From positions 6,805-70,804 of the forward strand of contig JAXLQJ010000040.1 in NCBI GenBank assembly GCA_046331705.1: DNA of 64,000 bases. The letters are read 5' to 3'. The number at the start of each line of letters is the position of its first letter. Position 1 is the first letter of the stretch. Origin of the DNA: JADJOY01 sp046331705 [NCBI: bacterium] (lineage in GTDB: Bacteria; JADJOY01). Made by a program: the position numbers and the translations under genes. A model generated the notes under the pieces. That model did no database searches. It was not told the origin of the DNA and worked only from the letters and a program-made list of their open reading frames with translations. This document shows positions 27,093 to 35,550 of this stretch, piece by piece.

Positions 27093-28205
27093 TCAATAGT
27101 CGAGGTAAGCGTATCGAGTCCATCGCTCATCCTCCACCGCCTCAAGCGTCGCGCGAACCAAGCGCTGCACCCCGACGAAGAACAGCACGCCTGTAGCAAT
27201 GATGACGAGCTTAAGCCACCGCTGTCCCGCCTCCCAAGTTGCCACGGGAACATCTGACGCAAGCACGCTGCTTGCACGATCCCGTATCGCGTCGACCGCG
27301 GCCACCGATTTCATGTCATGCTTCCGCTCAAGAACGTCGCGCCACCCTTCCGCAGCAACCTTGAGTTCACGCAGCTTTTCCAAAGAAAACGCAACCCCCG
27401 AGTCGTAAATCCGATCCAGATCGGCCATTGCCTCCTTATCTGGCACATCCTCAACCAAGACACCAATCGAAAATGCCGACGCAAATTTCCAAAAAGCCCT
27501 CGGAACCACATATGCGTGGTCCATGCTAGCAAACACCAAGATAAGCACCGCAACCACCAACACAACAGCCACATCACGAAGCCGATTCAATCCACGAGCC
27601 GCCACACTGGCCAGTCCGCGATCGCGAAACAGATGCAGCACTCTCGTAAACGCGAAGTCAAAATCATCCCCAAATCCAATCTTGAGCACAAGCAGTTGCT
27701 TCAGGCTCAAGCCAATACGACGGCATTGATCCGGATACATTCGAACCGAATATTTGCGCTGCCACAATAAGTCAATAGCCGTCGCAACAACTAGCAAACC
27801 GATCAGGGCATACTTCAACACCACAAGAAGAACAGAAGACAGCACAACAAGCATAGCCAGCACGACCTTCTCCGGTAGCGATCTCTTTGTCTGCATAGGC
27901 TTTGTTAACTTTGCCTGCGCATATAGCGCAACCGCGGCAAGCGCTGGCAACACGACGATATCGCCCGAGAGCTCCGCGAGCGTCCCGATCGCGTACAGGC
28001 CAAGCAGCGCAGCAATGCCGATCAACGGCGTCGAAATCAGATCATTCACGACTGGTAGAGTGGCGATAAATGAGTGCAGAGCTAGCACGGGCCCGACGCT
28101 GAACAGGGGGATCCCGGCCATAAGAAACACACCTGCAAGAATTCGGCGTCGAAATGATCCGTCGGCAAATGGAATTGCCTCCAAGGCTCTCGTCACATCC
28201 GACAT
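27093..28205 (-). CDS. Multi-pass membrane protein of the accessory island, unknown function
   Basis: 370 residues from ATG at 28205, with GAGG 7 nt upstream. About seven hydrophobic stretches can be seen: residues 20-45, 53-70, 76-95, 108-150 (two), 205-230 and 335-352. A cytoplasmic-looking region (about 245-330) lies before the last helix. It includes LVEDVPDKEAMADLDRIYD and a Lys/Arg-rich helical stretch. No family recognised. Codon use is clearly less GC-rich than in all flanking genes (many AAA, TTT, ATA, ACA codons), indicating recent acquisition. It follows the HEPN gene on the same strand after 206 bp and may form a two-gene module with it, with the membrane protein as effector or sensor; this is inference. 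Confidence 0.7.
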   Translation of the reverse strand: MSDVTRALEAIPFADGSFRRRILAGVFLMAGIPLFSVGPVLALHSFIATLPVVNDLISTPLIGIAALLGLYAIGTLAELSGDIVVLPALAAVALYAQAKLTKPMQTKRSLPEKVVLAMLVVLSSVLLVVLKYALIGLLVVATAIDLLWQRKYSVRMYPDQCRRIGLSLKQLLVLKIGFGDDFDFAFTRVLHLFRDRGLASVAARGLNRLRDVAVVLVVAVLILVFASMDHAYVVPRAFWKFASAFSIGVLVEDVPDKEAMADLDRIYDSGVAFSLEKLRELKVAAEGWRDVLERKHDMKSVAAVDAIRDRASSVLASDVPVATWEAGQRWLKLVIIATGVLFFVGVQRLVRATLEAVEDERWTRYAYLDY

Positions 28206-28411
28206 AAACGATCCTCGATTAGGCATCGTGCCCGCTTTGCAACAATGCAGCACCACCCAGAACCCAGTGTCCCGAAATCACTCTGACGTGGCCTACCAAA
28301 CAACGCGCTACCGTGTGGCAGTAATCGTTGTCATTGCTATCGTGCGAGGGCCAATCGTGTGCCGTCTGCTGGAGCGCCTCGTTCGCCGATAGTCATTGCT
28401 GCCCTGGTCGT

Positions 28412-29395
28412 TCAGCAACTGCGGAGATCCCGCAGCAATTGCGGATCCTCCAGTCCATAACGGAGCACGCTCTTTACCGTAGCCTTGAGAAGATTCAGAG
28501 CAGACGTCGCGCTTCCGAGGCAAGCGAGCTCTCCTTTGAACTGGGGCTCGCCACCATGCGCCACTTCGCTCCGATATGCGTACATCTTCTTCCAGATGGT
28601 GGCAGGCATAGCGCCACCGAACGCACTGTAGTCTAACTTCGACTGCCAGCGATTATTTAAGAGCGCGACCTTGCTGTTCACCTGACGCGTGATCGAATCG
28701 TGGGGATCTCCCGGCTTCGGGTTGTGAGTGAGTAGACCCTCCAAGATGGCGAAGTATCCGAGAAAGCGAAGCGGCGAATCGTGAGGTAGACACTTCAGAT
28801 GCCCGAGACGTGCCGCCTGCCGTCGTATATGTGCGCGCGCCTCATCGGCCTCGCAAAGATGTGGATAGAACCGCGCGAGTAGATCCACATCGGAGGTGGT
28901 CACGTCTATACAGAAGGACGGGTCTCGGATGCCATTATCCAGGACATGAAAGAGGCGAGGTCCGTTCCAAACGATGCCGCCGGCGCCGCGCGCATTGAGA
29001 ATGGAGAAGCCTACCTCAAGTTCGCTAGGCAACAGGTCGAAGGCCACCTCCAGTACGGCCATGGTGGTGTTGGTGCCGTCGTATGCAATCACGAAGTATC
29101 GCCACTCCGCCTCCGGTAGGATGCGAACGTCACCATCGGGACGGGGCCATTGCTCTTCCCAGAACAGGCGATTCTGAACGAAGGCTGCGACCGTCAACTT
29201 GTCCAGGCAAGTCCTGATTCGCGCCACCTCGGTTGGCGTCGCACGACGCAGTTCGTGGCCGGGAGCAACGACGACGCGCTCTGCTGGCAGGCTGCGAACA
29301 TTCAGCAAGAACGAGAAGCTGGTTTGTGGGCTTGGATTCCGGACGTCGACTTCAGCGGTCACGCCTGGGCCGAGGACGATGGGGTCGCTAAGCAC
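28412..29395 (-). CDS. ApeA-like HEPN-domain protein (candidate antiphage RNase)
   Basis: 327 residues, GTG start at 29395 right after an in-frame stop, with AGGG upstream. The N-terminal two thirds (beta-rich, WRYFVIAYDGTN, VWNGPRLFHVLDN) resembles the ApeA N-terminal type of domain. The C-terminal third is helical with FLGYFAILEGLLTHNPKPGD, SITRQVNSKVALLNNRW and YRSEVAHGG. The last contains R275-x4-H280, the catalytic RX4H signature of HEPN ribonucleases. It ends DPQLLRDLRSC, which I also associate with this family. HEPN nucleases of this type act in abortive infection by cutting RNA. Composition is lower in GC than the chromosome average. It is the upstream gene of a pair with the membrane protein at 27093. 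Domain assignment is from motif memory, not a search. Confidence 0.7.
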   Translation of the reverse strand: MLSDPIVLGPGVTAEVDVRNPSPQTSFSFLLNVRSLPAERVVVAPGHELRRATPTEVARIRTCLDKLTVAAFVQNRLFWEEQWPRPDGDVRILPEAEWRYFVIAYDGTNTTMAVLEVAFDLLPSELEVGFSILNARGAGGIVWNGPRLFHVLDNGIRDPSFCIDVTTSDVDLLARFYPHLCEADEARAHIRRQAARLGHLKCLPHDSPLRFLGYFAILEGLLTHNPKPGDPHDSITRQVNSKVALLNNRWQSKLDYSAFGGAMPATIWKKMYAYRSEVAHGGEPQFKGELACLGSATSALNLLKATVKSVLRYGLEDPQLLRDLRSC

Positions 29396-29895
29396 GTCGT
29401 GCCCTAGACGTCTGCATCAGCTCGATCCCGCTCTACCCAGGCCGAAGTGGGGTTCGGCGAACTCCGAAATGGCCTGAACTCTGCGGGCCTGCTTCGGGTG
29501 AACTAGGGGGATTCAGCTAGAGGACTTGCTTGCAGTGTAGCGCGGCGGCGGCGGCCGGGTCGAGGGAATTCGCGTCGGTTCTCCTTGGGGAATGTCGGCT
29601 GCGGCTGCGCCGCTCGGCCGGTTATCTGGACCGGGGATATCCGGGGCGCGCGGGGGTTCGGACGGGGGTGGTGAGGCTCGGGAGGTCGAGGCGGTCGATC
29701 GGGCTACGGATGGCGCCGCAGGGGTGATCGAGGATGTCGGTGTCGATCGTGCTGGCGCGGACGTCGTCGTGTCGGAGAGGGTCTGGGACCGCGTCTCCGA
29801 TCATCCGTCCGCGGCGGCGGATGGGATCGCGGCGCGAGCGCAACTTTTCGACCGGAAACGTTGCGGGTTCGGGCTCGATTTGTTATAGTGAACAC
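29396..29895. other. Gap upstream of the HNH gene
   Basis: 500 bp between divergent genes. The first 130 bp (29396-29525) is of moderate GC and has small inverted repeats (GTTCG-g-CGAAC around 29452-29462; AGGCC/GGCCT flanking it). From about 29530 the DNA becomes very GC-rich, with open frames on both strands but no recognisable protein. The last 35 bp holds the promoter of the HNH gene. Confidence 0.4.
29861..29889 (+). promoter_or_regulatory. Sigma70-type promoter for a predicted leaderless mRNA
   Basis: TTGCGG (29861-29866) and TATAGT (29884-29889) are separated by exactly 17 nt. A start 7 nt after the -10 box would fall at 29896, the A of the ATG of the HNH gene. No Shine-Dalgarno sequence is present between the promoter and the ATG. 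Confidence 0.6.
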
Positions 29896-31371
29896 ATGAT
29901 CACATTAACAAATCCCTTCCCTGAAGAGCCGGCGCGCGACCATCTCCTTTCCGCCTGCCCGGTTGGCAATCGCTCGGACGATGAGCTGGCGGCGGATCTC
30001 ACCACGCTGGCGGCGCGGCTGAGCGCGGTCGAGTATCGGTTTCTGGTGTTGCTGGCAGAGTTCGATCGGCGGCGGCCGTGGGCCGGCGATGGGATTCGGT
30101 CGACGGCGCAGTGGCTCAACGTGAGGTGCGGCATCGCCATGGGCACGGCTCACGAGAAGGTGCGGGTGGCCCAGGCGTTGGTCACGTTGCCGAAGATCGC
30201 GGCGGCGATGGCGCGGGGGCAGGTCGGTTACTCGAAGGTGCGGGCGATGACGCGCGTGGCTACCGCCGAGAACGAGGAGTCGCTGGTGGGCGCGGCGCGG
30301 TTCGGCACGGCGGCGCACTTGGACAAGCTGGTCCGGCTTCATCGGCGCTGCGAGCGGCAGCGGGCGAACCGGGCGGCGGCGGAGAGCGAGGCGGCGCGCT
30401 CGTTTCGTTACTGGAAGTACGCGGATGGCACGGTGCGGTTCGAGGGACGGCTACCGGCCGCCGAAGGGGCACTCTTTCTAAAGGCCTTTGAGTCCGCGCA
30501 CGACTCGTTGCGGAGGGAGGACTCTCCATCGGGAGAGTCGGCGAAGGTTTCCGACCCCGATCCGGTGCGGGTGCCTCCCGAGGGAGAGTCGGCGGGGGCT
30601 TCCGAGCCAACGACACTGGCGGAGTCTCCCGTGGAGAGTCGCCGGGTGCCGGAAGAGGACCCAGCCCGGCGCGAGGCTCGAAACGCGGACGCGCTGATGG
30701 TGCTGGCGGAAACGATGCTCGCGCACGGGTCGGCGGCGGTGGACGGTGGCGATCGTTACGAGGTCAGTATTTATGTCAACGAAAGCGCCCTACCCCAGGA
30801 CGGGGAGGGTCCGCCGGCGGAGCTGGCCGATGGAACGGTGCTCGCTCCCGAGACGGTGCGAAGAATTGCGTGTGATTGCAGCCGCGTGTGCGTTCACGAG
30901 GGCGAGGACGGGGAGATCCTGAGCGTGGGCCGGCGCACCCGGCAGATTCCACCGGCGATCCGGCGGGCGCTCAAGGCGCGGGATCGGACGTGTGCGTTTC
31001 CGGGATGCAAGCAAAGTCGGTTCGTGGACGCGCATCACGTTCGCCATTGGGCGGACGGGGGCGAGACGAAGCTTTCCAATTTGGTGCTGCTCTGCAGGCG
31101 GCATCACGTGCTGGTGCACGAGGGCGGGTGGCGGATCGAGGCGACGGATTTCGGCGCGGTGTTCGTGCGCGGGGATGGGGTTCGGCTCCAAGGTGCCGAG
31201 CTGGGCGGCGACGAGCTGCTGGATGTGCTCGCCGAGGTGGAACGCGAGCAGCGGGAAGAGGAGCTGGCGATCACGGCGCGCACGATCATTCCCGAGTGGC
31301 GCGGTGAGCGGATTCTGTGGTCGTGGGCGGTGGACAATCTGCAGGATCGAACGCACGGGGGCTGCGCCTAG
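29896..31371 (+). CDS. DUF222 / HNH endonuclease (13E12 repeat family)
   Basis: 491 residues. The N-terminal DUF222 region (about 20-340) is helical, with LSAVEYRFLVLLAEFDRR, WLNVRCGIAMGTAHEKVRVA and GQVGYSKVRAMTRVA. It is split by a low-complexity Glu/Ser/Pro insert (about 200-265, repeated GESA and ES-P units). The C-terminal HNH nuclease has RDRTCAFPGC, FVDAHHVRHWADGGET, LSNLVLLCRRHHVLVHEGGW: the Cys-x4-Cys zinc pair, the HH catalytic centre and the final HH. This family occurs in many copies per genome in Actinobacteria and some deltaproteobacteria and behaves like a selfish or mobile coding repeat. The promoter predicts a leaderless transcript. Confidence 0.9.
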   Translation: MITLTNPFPEEPARDHLLSACPVGNRSDDELAADLTTLAARLSAVEYRFLVLLAEFDRRRPWAGDGIRSTAQWLNVRCGIAMGTAHEKVRVAQALVTLPKIAAAMARGQVGYSKVRAMTRVATAENEESLVGAARFGTAAHLDKLVRLHRRCERQRANRAAAESEAARSFRYWKYADGTVRFEGRLPAAEGALFLKAFESAHDSLRREDSPSGESAKVSDPDPVRVPPEGESAGASEPTTLAESPVESRRVPEEDPARREARNADALMVLAETMLAHGSAAVDGGDRYEVSIYVNESALPQDGEGPPAELADGTVLAPETVRRIACDCSRVCVHEGEDGEILSVGRRTRQIPPAIRRALKARDRTCAFPGCKQSRFVDAHHVRHWADGGETKLSNLVLLCRRHHVLVHEGGWRIEATDFGAVFVRGDGVRLQGAELGGDELLDVLAEVEREQREEELAITARTIIPEWRGERILWSWAVDNLQDRTHGGCA

Positions 31372-31991
31372 CCGGGCGCGCCTCTGGGAGGGCTGGTGGC
31401 CTCAGCCCACCGGATGCGGTGTCTCTTCGGCGTGAAGCGTGTCGGGTGTCGTACGCGAGACCGTGGCGTGGACGGTTTCGAGCGAGCCCGCGGGGCGGAG
31501 GTGGCACGGGGTACCAGCGACCCTCGTCTGCTTCGTGCTGCTGTTCGCAGGCTCCTCGGCGGCGCAAGCGAGCGATGACGCGCGGATGGGTCGCGCGTGG
31601 AGCGGGTCGCGGCGGCGCGGCTGGCGGTGGAAGCGTCCGTCGCGATCGAGTGCCTGCTGGGAACCGAGCTCGGCCGGCGCGTGGCACCGCGGCTCGAGAA
31701 TCATCGCCTCGTGGCACCCGAGCGGATCGACGCCGAGGTTCTCGCGGCGCTGCGACGAGCGCTCCTGCGGGGTGTCGTGAGCGAGCGCCGCGCGGCCGCA
31801 GCGTTGAGTGATCTCGAAGCATCGCCCCTCGTCCGCATTTCCCATCGACCGCGTCTGCCGGATGCGTGACGGGTACGCAGGCACGACTCGACGTGCGACT
31901 CGCTCCACGTCGCCGCCGCGCGCGCGCCGGGTCGGTGTGCTGGTGCAGTGCGTCGCGCTGTGATGCAGCGCGGCTGCGCGCCGCCGGCGCG
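31372..31991. other. Gap holding degraded coding sequence
   Basis: 620 bp between convergent genes. A PIN-toxin remnant occupies 31597-31869. A frame upstream of it (31439-31580) encodes a hydrophobic stretch ATLVCFVLLFAGSSAAQAS that looks like a signal peptide but runs into a shadow frame. I see no other gene. Confidence 0.45.
31597..31869 (+). pseudogene. Truncated PIN-domain (VapC-like) protein
   Basis: About 90 residues open from a GTG. LAVEASVAIECLLGTELGRR followed by HRLVAPERIDAEVLAALRRA and EASPLVRISHRP matches the first two thirds of VapC-type PIN toxins (usual start VVDASVVVDLLLGT). The first catalytic Asp position reads Glu (VEAS) and the frame stops before the C-terminal Asp residues. 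No VapB partner is upstream. It is therefore probably a dead toxin fragment. Confidence 0.5.
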
Positions 31992-33749
31992 TCACCCACC
32001 GATCGCTTGCGCGAGCGGCTCGTCGAGGCCGTACACGTCGTCGAGGAAGGAAAGTCCGCCGCCGGGCAGCGGTAGCGCCGTCGCGTAGAAGAGCAACACG
32101 GGCATCGGTGGATCGATCTCCACCCAGCGGTTGGGATCGCCGCTGGTGGCTTTCACGATCGTTTCGCGGGTCCACGCGGACTCCTCGCGCAGAACGTACG
32201 TCGCCAGCGCCACGGGATCCTCGACGCGGACACAGCCGTGGCTGAGCGCGCGACGGTTGCGGCGGAAGAGCCCCTGCATCGGGGTGCCGTGGAGGTACAC
32301 GCTCTCGTCGTTCGGGAACACGAATTTCACCGCGCCCAGCGAGTTCTTGGGTCCGGGACGCTGGCGCACGCGGATGCTGCCGTTGGCGAGCAAGGGGATG
32401 CGTTCGGGTGTGAGGTCGAGAACGCCCGCGTCCTTCGACCAGCCGTCCACCAGCTCCATGTCGTTGGTGACCAGGTAATTCGGGTCCTTCACGAGCGACG
32501 GTGCGATCTCCTTCTCGGCAATGCTCTTGGGCACGTTCCAGTACGGGCGAAAGACGATGTTCGTGAGCTCACTGGCGAGCAGCGGCGTTTGCTTGTCGAG
32601 CGCCTGCCCCACCACCACGTTCATCGTGAGCACGGCCTCGCCGTCGGTGATCGCCGAGGGGATCACCCACAAGCGATACGACGGCACGTTGACCAGGATG
32701 AACGGCGCGTCGCCCAGCTCGGGCAGCCAGCGCAGCCGCTCCAGGGTGAGCGCGAGCTGGCGCGCGCGAGCGGCGGGCGGCTCCGCGAGCGCGGCCCAGG
32801 TGGACGTGCCGATGACGCCGTCGGCGGCGAGCCCGTGCCGGGCCTGGAAATGCTTCACGCCCTGAGCCAGCGCCGTGTCGTAGTGGCTCGCGCTCTTGCC
32901 GGAGGTGGGCGCCGCCTCGGCGTCGGACGGTAGGTCACCGAGAGCCACCAGCAGGGCGCGAATCTGTGGGACCACCGCGCGATGCTCGCCGGGAACGAGC
33001 TTCCCGCTGCCGTGCACCGGCGTCAGATCGGTCCGTGAGGCGAGGCCGCGATAGCGCGTGAGCTCGGCGCGCAGCCGCTGATAGAGAAAACCGCGCGGCG
33101 CTGCCGCCTCGATCTTCTGCGGGAGCTCGTCATCCGCCGCCGCGAGCGCGTCCTCGAGCAGCGCGCCCACTTCCGCACGGCGATCGCTGGGATCGATCGC
33201 GTACCCCAGCTGTTTCGGATCGACCTGGCCTGCGTGCAGGTCGCTCAGCAAGCGAAAGAGCGCGGACGTCGCTGCCACGTCGAGGCGCGCTTGCTCCTCG
33301 ATCGCCGCGCCGGCGCTGATCTTCGCTTGCGTCAGCAGCGCGATCTGGTCGCGCAGGGGCCGCGGATCGTGGCGCGTTGCCGCGAGCCCATGGCTCGGCG
33401 CCGACGCCAGCGCCTCGATCAGGCGGTCGAGGCGCACCCCGAGCTGACCGTCCTCGCTCACCCAGGCTGGCGCGAAGGCACGGGTTGCGTACGCGTTCCA
33501 GATCTCCGGCGCGGCGTGCTCGTCGCTCTTGGCGACGCGCTCCACCGCCAGCGAGATCGCGGAGCGCGCCGGCAACGCGGGCTTTGGTGAGCTCGTCGAC
33601 GCGCCGGCGCCCTCCGCGAGCGGCGTCGCCGCCGCGGGACCAGCGCCGTCCCGGACGCGGGGCACCGCGCGCACGCAGCTCGCGGCGAGCACGAGCACTG
33701 CAAGCATGCGGCAACTCGACTTCCGGCGATCGAACCCAGGCTCGGTCAA
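31992..33749 (-). CDS. L,D-transpeptidase, YcbB/LdtD type, lipoprotein
   Basis: 585 residues. The start is a TTG at 33749, supported by GGAGG 6 nt upstream; no better start exists. The signal ends LAASC, a lipobox. After an Ala-rich linker comes the LdtD N-terminal/scaffold domain (about 90-250). A peptidoglycan-binding domain follows (KHFQARHGLAADGVIGTSTW, about 295-315), then the YkuD catalytic domain with HGTP and SHGCVR (Cys506). The enzyme forms 3-3 crosslinks in peptidoglycan in the periplasm. The length agrees with YcbB homologues. It is divergent from queD. Confidence 0.92.
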   Translation of the reverse strand: MTEPGFDRRKSSCRMLAVLVLAASCVRAVPRVRDGAGPAAATPLAEGAGASTSSPKPALPARSAISLAVERVAKSDEHAAPEIWNAYATRAFAPAWVSEDGQLGVRLDRLIEALASAPSHGLAATRHDPRPLRDQIALLTQAKISAGAAIEEQARLDVAATSALFRLLSDLHAGQVDPKQLGYAIDPSDRRAEVGALLEDALAAADDELPQKIEAAAPRGFLYQRLRAELTRYRGLASRTDLTPVHGSGKLVPGEHRAVVPQIRALLVALGDLPSDAEAAPTSGKSASHYDTALAQGVKHFQARHGLAADGVIGTSTWAALAEPPAARARQLALTLERLRWLPELGDAPFILVNVPSYRLWVIPSAITDGEAVLTMNVVVGQALDKQTPLLASELTNIVFRPYWNVPKSIAEKEIAPSLVKDPNYLVTNDMELVDGWSKDAGVLDLTPERIPLLANGSIRVRQRPGPKNSLGAVKFVFPNDESVYLHGTPMQGLFRRNRRALSHGCVRVEDPVALATYVLREESAWTRETIVKATSGDPNRWVEIDPPMPVLLFYATALPLPGGGLSFLDDVYGLDEPLAQAIGG

Positions 33750-33996
33750 GCGAATCCTCCACGGCCGCGGTCAGCGAGAGCACGCGAAGCACACGACGAA
33801 CGAAAGCTATCCAGGATGCAGAGTGCGTGCCACCGAGAGCGCGCGCCCAGCGACTCGTGATCCCACGGGACGATCGTCACCCTCGTGTCCGGCAGCGCAC
33901 GCGCGTGTCCTGCGCGACACGCCTCGCGACGCGTCGCGCGGCCCGCCTTGACGCGTCATCGGACGCGGCGACAGGCTCAGCCGTCGGAGGAAGCCC

Positions 33997-34422
33997 ATGC
34001 AAGTCACGCGCAGACTCGAGTTCCCCGCCGGCCATCGCCTCATGAATCACGAGGGCGGCTGCAAGGATCTTCACGGCCACAACTACGCCATCGAGATCTC
34101 GGTCGAAGGCGATCAGCTCGACGCCGTGGGTCGCGTCATCGATTTCGACGTGATCCGCGAGCTGATCTACGGCTGGATCCTCGATCACTGGGACCACGGC
34201 TTCCTGCTCAACCGCCACGACCACGAGGTCATTCGCGCCATCGGCCCCTTCTGCAAGGGCGGCAAGCCCTATCTCATGGACGCGAACCCCACCGCGGAGA
34301 ACATCGCCACCGAGCTCTACCGCGTGGCGAGCGAGGTGCTCGCGAGCTACCCGGTGCGAATCGTGGCGGTGAAGGTGCAGGAGATGGAGGGCTGCTGGGC
34401 CACGCTCGTGCCCGCCCGGTAG
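33997..34422 (+). CDS. queD: 6-carboxy-5,6,7,8-tetrahydropterin synthase (QueD/PTPS family)
   Basis: 141 residues; GGAGGAAG precedes the ATG. Zinc ligands are His13 (PAGHR) and His26/His28 in CKDLHGHNY, whose Cys22 is the catalytic residue typical of QueD. VIDFDVIRELI, LDHWDHGFLLN and PTAENIATELY follow, and a late Glu in VQEMEGCWA binds the pterin. It converts 7,8-dihydroneopterin triphosphate to carboxytetrahydropterin in queuosine/7-deazaguanine synthesis. The length is normal. It lies 8 bp before pcm. No queC or queE is in the window, so a pterin-pathway role in another context cannot be excluded. Confidence 0.88.
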   Translation: MQVTRRLEFPAGHRLMNHEGGCKDLHGHNYAIEISVEGDQLDAVGRVIDFDVIRELIYGWILDHWDHGFLLNRHDHEVIRAIGPFCKGGKPYLMDANPTAENIATELYRVASEVLASYPVRIVAVKVQEMEGCWATLVPAR

Positions 34423-34430
34423 ACGCGCGC

Positions 34431-35075
34431 ATGATCGCGACGATCGAACGCTACGTGCGGGCGAGCGCTCGCGAGCTCGGCACGGACCATCTCGATCCAC
34501 GAGTTCTCGACGCCATGCGCCGCGTGCCGCGGCACGAGTTCGTGCCCGACGCGCTCGCGGACGTCGCCTACGACGACCGGCCGCTGCCGATCGGCCACGG
34601 CCAGACGATCTCCCAGCCGTTCATCGTCGCGCTCATGAGCCACCTGGCGCGGATCGAGCCGGACCACCGCGTGCTGGAGGTCGGCACGGGGTCCGGCTAC
34701 CAGGCCGCCGTGCTCGCGGAGCTCGCTCACGAGGTGAGATCGATCGAAGTGGTGCCAGAGCTGGCGGCGAGCGCGTCGAAACGGCTCGCGCGCCTCGGCT
34801 ACGCCAACGTCGAGGTGCGCTGCGGCGATGGCTACGCCGGCTGGCCCGAGGCCGCGCCCTTCGACGCGATCGTCGTCACCGCGGCGGCACCCCACGTTCC
34901 GCCGGCGCTGGTGGAGCAGCTGCGCGTGGGCGGCACGCTGGTGATTCCGGTCGGCGAGCCCTACGCGCCGCAGCGGCTCGAAGCGCTTCACAAGCACGAC
35001 GACGCGCACGTGACCACGCGCAACGTGCTGCCGGTGGCCTTCGTGCCTCTGGTGCACCGACGCGCAGGCGACTGA
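34431..35075 (+). CDS. pcm: Protein-L-isoaspartate O-methyltransferase
   Basis: 214 residues from ATG at 34431. It contains RVPRHEFVPDALADVAYDDRPLPIG-type N-terminal region (split by G), HGQTISQPFIVALM, the SAM-binding LEVGTGSGYQAAVLAEL (about residue 85) and VTAAAPHVPPALVEQL. These are the diagnostic motifs of Pcm, which repairs isoaspartyl residues in damaged proteins using S-adenosylmethionine. Length is as usual. The 8-bp gap from queD suggests one transcript. Confidence 0.93.
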   Translation: MIATIERYVRASARELGTDHLDPRVLDAMRRVPRHEFVPDALADVAYDDRPLPIGHGQTISQPFIVALMSHLARIEPDHRVLEVGTGSGYQAAVLAELAHEVRSIEVVPELAASASKRLARLGYANVEVRCGDGYAGWPEAAPFDAIVVTAAAPHVPPALVEQLRVGGTLVIPVGEPYAPQRLEALHKHDDAHVTTRNVLPVAFVPLVHRRAGD

Positions 35076-35099
35076 ATTCGCCCTGCGAAGGGCGGCGCT

Positions 35100-35507
35100 T
35101 CATCTCGCCGGCGGGCCCTTGAGCTCGACCACGTTTCCATCGGGATCGAAGACGTACATCGACGGACCGTCGCCCTCGGCGCCGTAGCGCGTCTCGACCG
35201 GTCCCGCCTCGATGCCGTGCGCCGCCAGCGTGGCGCGGATCTCGGCCTCGTCGAATGGTTCGACGCGAAAGCAGAAGTGGTCGAGGTTCTTGCCTTCGCC
35301 GGCGGGCGCGGCGCCACCGAGGCTGCCCAGCGGGCCGTCGACGGGGACGAGATCGACCAGCGAGCGGCCCGCGCGGAGCTGGATGAGCCCGATGTCGTCG
35401 CGCCGCCGCTCGACGGTGCAACCGAGAGCGTCGCAATAGAACGCGAGCATCCGCTCGAGGTCCTTCACACGCAGCACCAGATGATCGATCTCGCGAATGG
35501 TCAGCAT
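35100..35507 (-). CDS. Glyoxalase/VOC-superfamily protein
   Basis: 135 residues; ATG at 35507 follows GGAGGATCC, a strong ribosome site. A single VOC fold: IDHLVLRVKDLERMLAFYCD, LIQLRAGRSLVDLV, LDHFCFRVEPFDE and MYVFDPDGNVVELKG. Metal ligands would be His9, His in LDHF and Glu in VVELK. It resembles virulence-protein-type VOC (YP_ type) members and not classical glyoxalase I. The substrate is unknown. It lies 44 bp downstream of the hydrolase/SnoaL fusion on the same strand and may be co-transcribed with it. Confidence 0.82.
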   Translation of the reverse strand: MLTIREIDHLVLRVKDLERMLAFYCDALGCTVERRRDDIGLIQLRAGRSLVDLVPVDGPLGSLGGAAPAGEGKNLDHFCFRVEPFDEAEIRATLAAHGIEAGPVETRYGAEGDGPSMYVFDPDGNVVELKGPPAR

Positions 35508-35550
35508 GGATCCTCCTCGCACGACCCGCTCGCGGGAAACGTTGCGTCTG

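Noticed and set aside
26876-27130. Small leftward frame with CRVCHGQC cluster downstream of the island membrane protein
   Set aside because: GGAGG abuts the ATG with no spacing, and no homology is recognised. The heme-like CxxCH lacks a signal peptide.
29622-29888. Overlapping frames on both strands in the GC-rich part of the gap before the HNH gene
   Set aside because: No motif, no ribosome site and symmetric coding potential on both strands; treated as non-coding.
31439-31780. Frame with signal-peptide-like start (VCFVLLFAGSSAAQAS)
   Set aside because: The part after the hydrophobic stretch is an out-of-frame shadow of the PIN remnant; no protein family is seen.
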